Positions 1 through 7,614 of a stretch of 64,000 bases of DNA are shown here, in pieces. Position numbers and translations under genes: made by a program. The notes under the pieces are model-generated. The model was not told the DNA's origin. It did no database searches and worked only from the letters and a program-made list of their open reading frames with translations. The stretch lies in NCBI GenBank assembly GCA_035647615.1, contig DASRND010000009.1, positions 1 through 64,000 of the forward strand. The letters run 5' to 3'. This DNA comes from Bacteroidales bacterium (GTDB lineage: Bacteria > Bacteroidota > Bacteroidia > Bacteroidales > 4484-276). The first letter of the stretch is position 1, and each line of letters opens with the position of its first letter.

Positions 1-3
1 AAT

Positions 4-1170
4 ATGTACCAATCAGACAATGATAAATACTACATTTATGTAAATCCTTATGGCAATATCAATAATAAATGGGATAATCGAATTAAGCAAATATTGTTTA
101 TTAGATCTGTTGGGAATAGAGTTGTAAAAGTAATAGGGAAAGCAGAAATTAAGCAACAAATAAGCCTTAATGTAATCAGAAAAGTAGGTTCAGGAATAGA
201 TGATTCCCAAAGAAAATATATAGATGATAACAAGGTTACCTACGGTAATATCAAAATCTATGAATTAGGTTCTTGGTCTAATCATTTTGTAACATTTGAG
301 GCGGAAGGAATTTATAAAGCTAAAACTGATATTTATCTAACTATCAATGATAATCAATATTATTCATCTAATAGTTCATTTGTTTTAAAAAACATTAGAG
401 CTATAAACAATCAGTCTCAAAAACTATACATAGATCCTAACAACGAAAATTATAAAACAATAGAGGAGGATATTATTCAAAACGCTGAGTTTTGGGAAAA
501 AAATACTGTGGGCAAAGTAAACCTTTCAGAAAATAATAAAAACACTGAAAGTTTTCTATCAATAATTAGAAAAGAAAATGATGAATTAGTTAATTCAAAT
601 TTATTAGCACATTTCCTTGAAAACGACAAAAGCTTTTGGTCTGATTTTGTTGAGAATGTCTTAGAAATAGGAGATGAAAATATAATTAACAGCACTCCCA
701 AAATTACTAGAGAATCAATCGGTAATATTGATTTATTCATAGAAGTTGGAGATTGTGCAATAGTAATTGAGAACAAAATAAAATCAAGGATAAGTTGTCA
801 AAGAAACAGCGATTATTCTCAGTTAGAAAAATATGTAGAAAAAGCTGAAGAACATTTTACTGACCAAAAAAGTAATATCTCCTTGCCCTCAAATCGAACA
901 TTACATTTTTATCTACTGAGACCAGACTATAATAATGAAGATTATGATGTTTTCGATAAAAGGAAAATGTATACAGAAATTAAATATTCAAAAATTTACG
1001 AGGTTATTAAAAATCGAAAGTCTGATTTTCATTTTGATGAATTTAAAAGAGTTGTAAAAAAGCATTCGGCTGAATACGATAACGAATTATTTGAATTAAT
1101 GAATGAAAGATTTATTGAACAGATAAAAAACAAACAATTACAAATGCCAGCCGATAACAACAAATCATGA
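4..1170 (+). CDS. PD-(D/E)XK nuclease family protein, possibly 5'-truncated by the window edge
   Basis: The C-terminal half (about residues 180-380) matches the PDDEXK_4-type nuclease fold. Residues D243 (in NIDLFIE) and E256-x-K258 (in VIENKIKS) form the D...ExK metal-binding signature, followed by the usual Q/L/Y-rich helix (SQLEKYVE). Such proteins are DNA or RNA nucleases, often in defence loci. Residues 1-160 form a separate beta-rich region I do not recognise; it could be a target-sensing or recognition domain. The reading frame stays open to base 1, so the true start may lie outside the window and the ATG at 4 is only the first one visible. The gene is clearly more AT-rich than everything from 4.3 kb onward, consistent with horizontal acquisition. 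Nuclease assignment is fairly sure; role is inferred. Confidence 0.7.
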   Translation: MYQSDNDKYYIYVNPYGNINNKWDNRIKQILFIRSVGNRVVKVIGKAEIKQQISLNVIRKVGSGIDDSQRKYIDDNKVTYGNIKIYELGSWSNHFVTFEAEGIYKAKTDIYLTINDNQYYSSNSSFVLKNIRAINNQSQKLYIDPNNENYKTIEEDIIQNAEFWEKNTVGKVNLSENNKNTESFLSIIRKENDELVNSNLLAHFLENDKSFWSDFVENVLEIGDENIINSTPKITRESIGNIDLFIEVGDCAIVIENKIKSRISCQRNSDYSQLEKYVEKAEEHFTDQKSNISLPSNRTLHFYLLRPDYNNEDYDVFDKRKMYTEIKYSKIYEVIKNRKSDFHFDEFKRVVKKHSAEYDNELFELMNERFIEQIKNKQLQMPADNNKS

Positions 1171-1267
1171 CTCACAGCCGGTTAAGCGTTCATCTGGAAG
1201 TAGCAAGACTTTCCATTGGTTCTTAAAATATTTTAAGATGTGTGGTCATTACTGAAAATGATAGTAT

Positions 1268-1275
1268 TACTTTTG
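1268..1275 (+). promoter_or_regulatory. Candidate Bacteroidota -7 element (TACTTTTG)
   Basis: The octamer TACTTTTG matches the Bacteroidota -7 consensus TAnnTTTG and lies 30 bases upstream of the ATG at 1306, which would give a short leader. No clear TTTG -33 element is visible at the expected spacing, so this is a partial match. Confidence 0.35.
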
Positions 1276-1305
1276 CTTCATTGTTTAATCAAAAAAATAA
1301 AATGC

Positions 1306-2793
1306 ATGAAACGAACCATTACATTAGCACTAAGCCTTTTTGTTTGCTTATTCAGTTTTGCACAGAACACAATTTTTTCGACAGGATTTGAAGGCCCTGG
1401 CTTTGATGCGGGCTGGACTACCGGAATGACAACAAACATAAATCAAGCTCCGTATGATTACCCGGCAGGATTAGACCCATGGGACATGTGGGATTTAACA
1501 CAGGAACCGCTATATGTACACGCTGGGTATTCTGCTGCTTACATTGGGGCAACACTCAACCTCGAAAACAAATATGACTGGTTGATGTCGCCACAATTTT
1601 TAGTGCCAACCAATGCCAGAACAAGCGTTAATTACTGGATGTGGTATCATTCATCAACCCCATCAAATTGGACCTGGTTGTATATTATGGTTTATGATGT
1701 AGCGGAAGATACGTGGGAGATGGGTGAATTGATATTGCATGAAATGAATGCACCTTTTCATTATATCGAAGAATATGCTTTTGATTTAACCCCGTGGATA
1801 GGAAAAGACGTTAAAGTTGCCTTTGCAAAAAGAGGAACCTACCAATTTGCTATGGATGATATTAGTTTTACTTTCATCGACGATGGGAATGATTTGGGAG
1901 TCGGTGCCATTCTTTCCCCTGACAATCAATATGGCTGTACCCTATCTGCAAATGAAGAAATCAAAATAAGAATTGAAAATACCGGGACATTGGACGTTAG
2001 TACTTTTGACCTAACCTACATTATAAACAGTGCTATTCTTGTTACTGAAACTGTAAATGAAGAAATTAAAGCTGGAGAAACATTGGAGTATACTTTTATC
2101 GAAAAAGCCGATTTGTCAGTATTTGGAGACTACACGATTGATGTTGAAGTGATCGTTGAGGATGATCAAGATCCTGGTAATAATTTACGCACTACCCATG
2201 TTAAATCCAAAGATGCAGAAATAACAGTTGTGCTGCTTACCGATTTTTATGAAAATGAAACTTCATGGGAAATTGTAGATGAAAACAATACGATAATTGC
2301 AACAAATGGAGCGCTCCAAAAAACAAGTTTACATACGGATCATGTTTGCGTTATGTCCACAGGTTGTTACACATTTACAATTTACGACGGTTACGGCGAT
2401 GGCATTAGCTTTGGCCCCACTCCCGGATATCTCAACGTTTATTACAATGGAGAATTGGTAGGTGGTTTTAGTCAGGACGAATCAAATTTCGGTGTTGAAT
2501 TTAAAATCGATTCAATAGGCAATGGTTGTAGCGGTGTAAATATAAATTCTCCCTTTCGCGAAATAGTAAAGGCCTATCCAAATCCTGTAAGCGGCACTTT
2601 GTTCTTAGAAAACTTAGAGGAAGTGACCTCCGTTAAAATAATTGATATGCTTGGCAGGGAACATACGCTGCAAGCTGAAATCACTGGAAATAGAGTTTCC
2701 GTCGATTTTTCAAAGTTTGAAAACGGGCTATATTTGGTTAAAATAAATTCGAAAGATACCGAATACGATTCCTTCTTAATACAAAAAAGATAA
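1306..2793 (+). CDS. T9SS-secreted choice-of-anchor/cleaved-adhesin-like protein, copy 1
   Basis: A 495-residue secreted protein. The start at 1306 gives a clean signal peptide (MKRTITLALSLFVCLFSFAQ) and the same length as its downstream twin; an upstream GTG at 1240 would add 22 unlikely residues. Domain order: signal peptide (1-20), a jelly-roll choice-of-anchor J / cleaved-adhesin-like domain (about 21-195, with FEGPGFDAGW and FAMDDISF), a CARDB-like Ig domain (about 200-305), a domain with the CYTFTIYDGYGDG motif (about 310-405), and a type A T9SS sorting domain (about 425-495, starting AYPNPVSG, ending FLIQKR). Proteins of this kind are exported by the type IX system and anchored at the surface or released. 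It is the first of a tandem pair six bases apart; substrate or ligand is unknown. Confidence 0.85.
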   Translation: MKRTITLALSLFVCLFSFAQNTIFSTGFEGPGFDAGWTTGMTTNINQAPYDYPAGLDPWDMWDLTQEPLYVHAGYSAAYIGATLNLENKYDWLMSPQFLVPTNARTSVNYWMWYHSSTPSNWTWLYIMVYDVAEDTWEMGELILHEMNAPFHYIEEYAFDLTPWIGKDVKVAFAKRGTYQFAMDDISFTFIDDGNDLGVGAILSPDNQYGCTLSANEEIKIRIENTGTLDVSTFDLTYIINSAILVTETVNEEIKAGETLEYTFIEKADLSVFGDYTIDVEVIVEDDQDPGNNLRTTHVKSKDAEITVVLLTDFYENETSWEIVDENNTIIATNGALQKTSLHTDHVCVMSTGCYTFTIYDGYGDGISFGPTPGYLNVYYNGELVGGFSQDESNFGVEFKIDSIGNGCSGVNINSPFREIVKAYPNPVSGTLFLENLEEVTSVKIIDMLGREHTLQAEITGNRVSVDFSKFENGLYLVKINSKDTEYDSFLIQKR

Positions 2794-2799
2794 AATAAC

Positions 2800-4287
2800 A
2801 TGAAACGAACCATTACATTAGCATTAAGCCTTTTTGTTTGCTTATTTAGTTTTTCACAGAACACAATTTTTTCCTCAGGATTTGAAGGCCCTGGTTTTGA
2901 TGCCGGCTGGACTACCGGAATGACCACAAGCATTAACGAAACGCCGTATGATTACCCTGGCGGTATGGATCCATTGGAAATGTGGGGTCTGTCGATGCAA
3001 CCTAACTATGTACATTCAGGGAATTCTGCTGCCTGGATTGGAGGAACATTTAACCTGGAAGACAAATATGACTGGTTGATGTCGCCACAATTTTCGGTGC
3101 CCACTAATGCTACTACAAATGTTAATTACTGGATGTGGTATAATTCATCAACTCCCTCCTATTGGACCTGGCTGTACATTATGGTCTATGATGTAGCGGA
3201 AGATACGTGGGAAATTGGTGAATTGATATTGTATGAAGAGAGTGTGGTTTTGCATTATACCGAAGAATACGCTTTTGATTTAACCGCCTGGGAAGGGAAA
3301 GAGATTAAAGTTGCCTTTGTAAAAAGAGGAACTTATCAGTTTGCTATGGATGATATCAGTTGCATTTCGGTTGACGATGGAAATGATTTGGCAATGATCG
3401 CCATTCTTGCCCCAGACAATCAATATGGCTGTACCCTAACTGCAAATGAAGAAATCAAAATAACACTCGAAAACACAGGGACATTGGACGTTAGTACTTT
3501 TGATGTGCAATATGTTATAAACAGTTCTATTCTTGTTACCGAAACCGTAAATGAAGAAATCAAAGTTGGAGAAACATTGGATTATACTTTTATTGAAAAA
3601 GCCGATTTGTCAGTATTTGGAGACTACACCATTGATGTGGAGGTAATCGTTGAGGATGATCAGGATCCTGGTAATAATTTACGCACTACCCATGTTAAAT
3701 CCACAGATGCAGAAATAACAATCGAGCTATTCACCGATTACTATCAGTCCGAAACTTCATGGAGTATTGTTGATGAAAACAATACGATAATTGCAACAAA
3801 TGAAGAGCTTCAGAGAGCTACTTTACACACCAGTAATATTTGTGTTATGTCCACAGCTTGTTACACATTTACAATCTACGACGCCTATGGTGACGGCATC
3901 AGCGATGGGAACCCTGCCGGTTATCTCAACGTTTATTACAATGGAGAATGGGTAGGTGGTTTTAGCCAGGACGAAGCAAATTTTGGTTATGAATTTAAAA
4001 TCGATTCGATAGGCGATGGATGTGGTGGTGTAAATATAAATTCCCCCTTTCGGGAAATAGTTAAGGCTTATCCAAATCCTGTAAGCGGCACTTTGTTCTT
4101 AGAAAATTTAGAGGAAGTGACCTCCGTTAAAATAATTGATATGCTGGGCAGAGAGCATACGCTGCAAGTTGATGGCACCGAAAATAGAGTTTCCGTCGAT
4201 TTTTCAAAGTTTGAAATTGGGCTGTATTTGGTTAAAATTATTTCGAAAGATACCGATTACAAAACCTTCTTAATCCGAAAAGAATAA
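2800..4287 (+). CDS. T9SS-secreted choice-of-anchor/cleaved-adhesin-like protein, copy 2
   Basis: A 495-residue paralogue of the preceding gene with the same domain order: signal peptide MKRTITLALSLFVCLFSFSQ, choice-of-anchor J-like domain, CARDB-like domain, CYTFTIYDAYGDG domain and type A sorting domain. The two copies are nearly identical at DNA level in the signal peptide, the CARDB-like region and the sorting domain. They diverge most in the surface loops of the N-terminal domain (for example around residues 45-65) and in the YGDG domain. That pattern suggests recent tandem duplication with either local diversification or gene conversion of the ends. The intergenic gap is six bases, so the pair is co-transcribed and followed by a strong terminator. 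Ligand unknown. Confidence 0.85.
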   Translation: MKRTITLALSLFVCLFSFSQNTIFSSGFEGPGFDAGWTTGMTTSINETPYDYPGGMDPLEMWGLSMQPNYVHSGNSAAWIGGTFNLEDKYDWLMSPQFSVPTNATTNVNYWMWYNSSTPSYWTWLYIMVYDVAEDTWEIGELILYEESVVLHYTEEYAFDLTAWEGKEIKVAFVKRGTYQFAMDDISCISVDDGNDLAMIAILAPDNQYGCTLTANEEIKITLENTGTLDVSTFDVQYVINSSILVTETVNEEIKVGETLDYTFIEKADLSVFGDYTIDVEVIVEDDQDPGNNLRTTHVKSTDAEITIELFTDYYQSETSWSIVDENNTIIATNEELQRATLHTSNICVMSTACYTFTIYDAYGDGISDGNPAGYLNVYYNGEWVGGFSQDEANFGYEFKIDSIGDGCGGVNINSPFREIVKAYPNPVSGTLFLENLEEVTSVKIIDMLGREHTLQVDGTENRVSVDFSKFEIGLYLVKIISKDTDYKTFLIRKE

Positions 4288-4303
4288 CTGTTTTCAACAA
4301 GGA

Positions 4304-4335
4304 GGGGAGCGATTAGATTACGCTCCCCTTTTTTT
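4304..4335 (+). terminator. Rho-independent terminator after the tandem adhesin-like genes
   Basis: A perfect 8-bp stem GGGGAGCG / CGCTCCCC (4304-4311 with 4321-4328) with a 9-base loop is followed by seven T residues (4329-4335). It lies 16 bases after the stop of the second adhesin-like gene. On the minus strand no T-run follows, so it acts mainly on plus-strand transcription. Confidence 0.88.
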
Positions 4336-4358
4336 ATCGGTGTAAAACCCGGGCGCTT

Positions 4359-6587
4359 TCACTTTTTCGGCCTTCCCGTCCTGGCATAAAACTCTGCAAG
4401 TGCGTAGATATAATCCTGGTTGTTGGGTTCCAGTTCAGTAGCTTTTAATAAGCGGCTTTCGTTTTTATCATCATCACCAAGATATTGATAGATTAATCCC
4501 AGGTTATAAAAAATACGCGACCTTTCGGGCATAAGCTCTCCGGCCTGCTCCAAAATTATTGTGGCATCTTTATATTTTTGCATTTCAGCCAAAAGCAATC
4601 CTAAGGAATAGTAGAGGCTGCCGTCTGCGGGGTTGATAGCAATTGCCTCCCTGAAAAGTTTTTCGGCCGCTTCGTTTTTGCCTTGCCGGTTATAAATCAT
4701 GGCCAGGTTTACTTTGGCAGGATAAAAAACTTTGTCGATAGCAATGGCTGCGAGGTAATTCTTCTCGGCTTTATCGATGTGCCCTGTATTGGAATAGAAA
4801 TTACCAAGATTATGCCGGCTCGTGGCAAAATCGGCAGTATAGCGCATGGCGGCTTCATATTCCTTTAATCCTTCATTAAATCCTTTTATAAAAGTAGAAT
4901 CAACTTGTTCCTTAGGCAAAATGCTAAGTTGGCTGGCGGCTTCAACCCTCACAGCCTTAATTGGGTCGTTAAGAAGTGGCACCATGGTTTCCTTTAATTC
5001 ATCGTAAGAAGCAGGTTGGTATGCCCTGATGACATAAGTCCTGATCAATGGATCAGGATCGTTGCGTAAAAACCTGATGGTTTTGAAACAGCGCTCATCA
5101 GCAAAGTTAGCCAGCAGTGATGCTGCCGTTGCCCGCACTATTGGCGGGTATTGGTCGTCAGATGCTGTTGATATTTCGATGAGTCTTGTAATAGCAGAAT
5201 TGTCGCCATCTTCGGCAGCAGCAAAGGTTTCGCCGTAATGGGCTTTCCTGCTTTTGCCATACCATTCGGTGATGTATTTTTCCGACCATGCGGCAGTTTC
5301 ATCAGCGTGGCAACTGTTGCAGGCATTGGGCACTCCCAGGCTAATGGTCAGGTCGGGACGGGGAATGCGGAAGCTGTGGTCGCGGCGGTAATCCACGCCC
5401 ATATAATATCCGCCATCCAAATGGCAATTGATACACAAAGCGCCCTCGCCCTCTTTGTAAACCATTTTCCGATGGTTGCCCTGCTGTAACTCAGGGTTAT
5501 CTTTAATTTTATGAAAATGATGCTGGTAAGTATCATAAGATTCAGCACGGTGGCATTGCAGGCAAAGGCCGTTTCTGGTTTTTACCAGGGCAAGGCTGTG
5601 GGCATCGTGGCAGTCGTTGCACTTTATGTCGTTGGTAAACATTTTGCTCTGGACAAATGATCCATACACATAGTCTTCCTCCAGGATTTGTCCGTCGGAA
5701 TAATACATGGGTTCGTTCACCAATTGCGGAATATAATGATCGAGCAAATGGCTGCCGAAGTGATCGAAATCGCTTAAAGCTGAGCGGCGCACATGGCAGC
5801 GGGCACACAGATCGACATATTCTTTGGTTGGAAGATCACGTGTCGAAACCACCAATCCGGTATTGACATCTTCCGGCCGCGACATTTCGGGCAGTGCCGC
5901 CCAGTCGAGATGGGCATAGCCGGGGCCGTGGCAGGCTTCGCAATGCACATTAATATCCGACCAGGTGGTATTGAAAGTAAGTGCTTCGGGATCAAAATTC
6001 TTCTGCAAGTGTGTCGAGTGGCATTCGGCGCACATGCCGTTCCAGTTCTGTCCCTGGTTGGTCCAGTAAAGCCAGTCGTCGGGCAGTATTTCTTCACCGG
6101 CATACACGGCCTCGGTCATGTTGTACCATTCATTTTTATCCGAGTCCCAGGTAAGATTCAGGGTTTGGTATTTCCCGTTTTCGAAAGGGATGAGGTATTG
6201 CTGTAAAGGCCACCAGCCAAAAGTATAATCTACCTGGAAATCGCCGAAAAGGCCACCCGGCCCACGGGTATGCACAAAGAACTTCCCGTCCTTTTTGAAA
6301 AACCTGCTGCTATCAGTTCCCGAAACAAACAGGGCATCATCGAAGTCGCCCAGAACCGTTGAATCATTCGCCACTTTCATTGCTAAATCGTGGTGCGAAT
6401 TTACCCAGAGGTCGTATTCAATCTTGTGGCACTCCATGCAATTTTCGCCACCCACAAAGTAGGGCCGCGATGATACAATCTTATCGTTACCCGAAAAATA
6501 ATGGAACTTGATCCATTGCGCCGGAAAGATCAGGATGATGACCACTGCTGCCAAAAGGCCGATGAATTTCCAGGTGTTGTTTTGCAT
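4359..6587 (-). CDS. Membrane-anchored octaheme c-type cytochrome with HEAT and TPR repeats
   Basis: This 742-residue protein has an N-terminal membrane anchor (about residues 8-25) and eight CxxCH heme-binding motifs whose first cysteines are at about 50, 186, 216, 261, 323, 342, 385 and 423. A HEAT-like helical segment follows (about 465-560), then TPRs (about 590-742, with repeated NLG/LGL..Y.G patterns). Multiheme cytochromes of this shape carry electrons in the periplasm, or have DmsE/nitrite-reductase-like catalytic relatives. It is the last gene of a minus-strand set starting with cytochrome b and Rieske, so the likely role is electron acceptor or partner of a bc-type quinol oxidase, taking the place of cytochrome c1. 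Heme attachment would need a System II synthase, which this window encodes (36.5-39.6 kb). The terminal acceptor is not evident. Confidence 0.85.
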   Translation of the reverse strand: MQNNTWKFIGLLAAVVIILIFPAQWIKFHYFSGNDKIVSSRPYFVGGENCMECHKIEYDLWVNSHHDLAMKVANDSTVLGDFDDALFVSGTDSSRFFKKDGKFFVHTRGPGGLFGDFQVDYTFGWWPLQQYLIPFENGKYQTLNLTWDSDKNEWYNMTEAVYAGEEILPDDWLYWTNQGQNWNGMCAECHSTHLQKNFDPEALTFNTTWSDINVHCEACHGPGYAHLDWAALPEMSRPEDVNTGLVVSTRDLPTKEYVDLCARCHVRRSALSDFDHFGSHLLDHYIPQLVNEPMYYSDGQILEEDYVYGSFVQSKMFTNDIKCNDCHDAHSLALVKTRNGLCLQCHRAESYDTYQHHFHKIKDNPELQQGNHRKMVYKEGEGALCINCHLDGGYYMGVDYRRDHSFRIPRPDLTISLGVPNACNSCHADETAAWSEKYITEWYGKSRKAHYGETFAAAEDGDNSAITRLIEISTASDDQYPPIVRATAASLLANFADERCFKTIRFLRNDPDPLIRTYVIRAYQPASYDELKETMVPLLNDPIKAVRVEAASQLSILPKEQVDSTFIKGFNEGLKEYEAAMRYTADFATSRHNLGNFYSNTGHIDKAEKNYLAAIAIDKVFYPAKVNLAMIYNRQGKNEAAEKLFREAIAINPADGSLYYSLGLLLAEMQKYKDATIILEQAGELMPERSRIFYNLGLIYQYLGDDDKNESRLLKATELEPNNQDYIYALAEFYARTGRPKK

Positions 6588-6629
6588 TTTTAAATCTATA
6601 AATAACTAATTTCCATCACACCATTCTCT

Positions 6630-7202
6630 CTAAGCGTAAGTTTCCTGCGATTTTTCAAATTCCTTTCTTTTCATCGGCTTGCTGGTATCCACTTTCACTA
6701 CGCCCTGATCGATGATTATCGGGAAATAATCCAGCGCCCTGGGTGCGGGCGGATTGATGACGTTTCCGTTCATGGCAAATTCGGATGCATGACAAGGGCA
6801 AATGAACCTGTTTTTGCTTTCGTCCCACGAAACCGAACAGCCCAGGTGAGAGCACTTTAGCGACAAAGCAAGCAGCCCTCCATCGTTGAGCCGAACCAGA
6901 TAAAACTGCCCGCTTCTCACAGGTGTAACAGAATTATTTGGAATGTTCTTTAAATCGCCCACCGTTCTTAGTTGGGAGATGTTTTTTACATCGGCTTTTT
7001 TAGTTGGCGATAAAAACGAAAAAGTCATCCACAAAAATTCAAGACTAACGATAGCGCCCAGCGCCGGCCAGAGGTTTTTCACAAAGGCCCGACGAGAACG
7101 GGTTCCGGGTTCCGGGTTTCGCGTTTCGCGTTGCGGGGTTCGGGTTGTTGGCTCCGAAACTCCGTCACTTAAATTAATCCTATTTCCAGTTGTTCTCGAC
7201 AT
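6630..7202 (-). CDS. Rieske 2Fe-2S protein of a bc-type complex, with repeat-derived N-terminus
   Basis: This is a Rieske iron-sulfur subunit: cluster motifs C117-S-H119-L-G-C122 and C135-P-C-H138-A-S are present, and residues 41-64 form the membrane anchor. SRRAFVK (36-42) is a good twin-arginine signal, as expected for Tat-exported Rieske proteins. The first 35 residues are odd. Residues 20-35 (TRTPQRETRNPEPGTR) are translated from a seven-unit heptanucleotide array, and the ATG at 7202 overlaps the 3' end of the four-helix-bundle gene by 23 bases. No in-frame start lies between the array and SRR, so the original start was apparently displaced. It passes electrons from quinol toward the downstream octaheme cytochrome. 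Function is sure; the start is inferred. Confidence 0.9.
   Translation of the reverse strand: MSRTTGNRINLSDGVSEPTTRTPQRETRNPEPGTRSRRAFVKNLWPALGAIVSLEFLWMTFSFLSPTKKADVKNISQLRTVGDLKNIPNNSVTPVRSGQFYLVRLNDGGLLALSLKCSHLGCSVSWDESKNRFICPCHASEFAMNGNVINPPAPRALDYFPIIIDQGVVKVDTSKPMKRKEFEKSQETYA
7099..7147 (+). repeat. Heptanucleotide array, seven units, inside the Rieske 5' coding region
   Basis: Seven consecutive 7-base units can be read: CGGGTTC, CGGGTTC, CGGGTTT, CGCGTTT, CGCGTTG, CGGGGTT, CGGGTTG, 49 bases in all. It faces a second seven-unit array at 7564-7612 in inverted orientation, with the four-helix-bundle gene between them. On the minus strand it is translated as part of the Rieske N-terminus. 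Confidence 0.85.
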
Positions 7203-7542
7203 ATTGGATAAATTTGTTAATCATCCTACCAAGTTTATCATAGTCTTCCAAAAGTTTTGTTAGCGGCTTGTCTTGATAATAAAGATCGCTTATCATTTCA
7301 ATTTGTGATATTGCCTCATCGCATGAAGCATGGGCAAAGACCAAATACCTGACAAACTCCGCTTTATATCTTCTTCGGCCAAAGCCTTCAGCAATCGTAT
7401 CTTTTATTCCTTTTGATGACCTTCTCACTTGGCTCCCCTGCTCGTACATTTCGTGCTTTGGCAACTCCATTGTCATTTTATGAACTTGCAAAGCCAAATC
7501 ATACGAAAGTGTGTAAATTTCAAGATCTTTATATGAATTCAT
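7180..7542 (-). CDS. Four-helix-bundle protein (S23/IVP-like, TIGR02436-type)
   Basis: A 120-residue protein from the ATG at 7542 (a TTG nine bases upstream is possible). It has the family features: an N-terminal YKDLEIYTLSYDLALQVH helix, then Q-VRRSSKGIKDTIAEGFGRR, then E-FVRYLVFAHASCDEAISQIEM. This family includes the proteins encoded in 23S rRNA intervening sequences and is structurally related to the Avd accessory proteins of diversity-generating retroelements. No rRNA or reverse transcriptase is nearby. It sits between cytochrome b and Rieske genes that would normally be adjacent, flanked on each side by a 49-bp heptanucleotide array in opposite orientation. That arrangement suggests arrival as a small mobile cassette. 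Molecular role unknown; members are small basic helical bundles that may bind nucleic acid. Confidence 0.85.
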   Translation of the reverse strand: MNSYKDLEIYTLSYDLALQVHKMTMELPKHEMYEQGSQVRRSSKGIKDTIAEGFGRRRYKAEFVRYLVFAHASCDEAISQIEMISDLYYQDKPLTKLLEDYDKLGRMINKFIQYVENNWK

Positions 7543-7563
7543 AAACTTCAATTATTTTCTCAA

Positions 7564-7612
7564 ACCCGCAACTCGCATCCCGCAACCTGCAACCCGCATC
7601 CCGCAACCCGCA
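7564..7612 (-). repeat. Heptanucleotide array, seven units, abutting the cytochrome b stop codon
   Basis: Seven 7-base units can be read on the plus strand (ACCCGCA, ACTCGCA, TCCCGCA, ACCTGCA, ACCCGCA, TCCCGCA, ACCCGCA), 49 bases in total. On the minus strand the unit is TGCGGGT, akin to the CGGGTT unit of the array at 7099-7147 but oppositely oriented. It ends three bases from the cytochrome b stop codon. Confidence 0.85.
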
Positions 7613-7614
7613 TC

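Noticed and set aside
5793..6206. 137-codon open frame opposite the octaheme cytochrome gene
   Set aside because: It is antisense to a clear gene with CxxCH motifs and shows no protein features.
7180..7542. Intervening sequence inside 23S rRNA
   Set aside because: The four-helix-bundle gene lies between cytochrome b and Rieske genes; no rRNA sequence surrounds it.
7099..7612. CRISPR array or classic insertion sequence
   Set aside because: The repeats are 7-base units without spacers, and there is no cas gene, transposase or clear terminal inverted repeat with target duplication.
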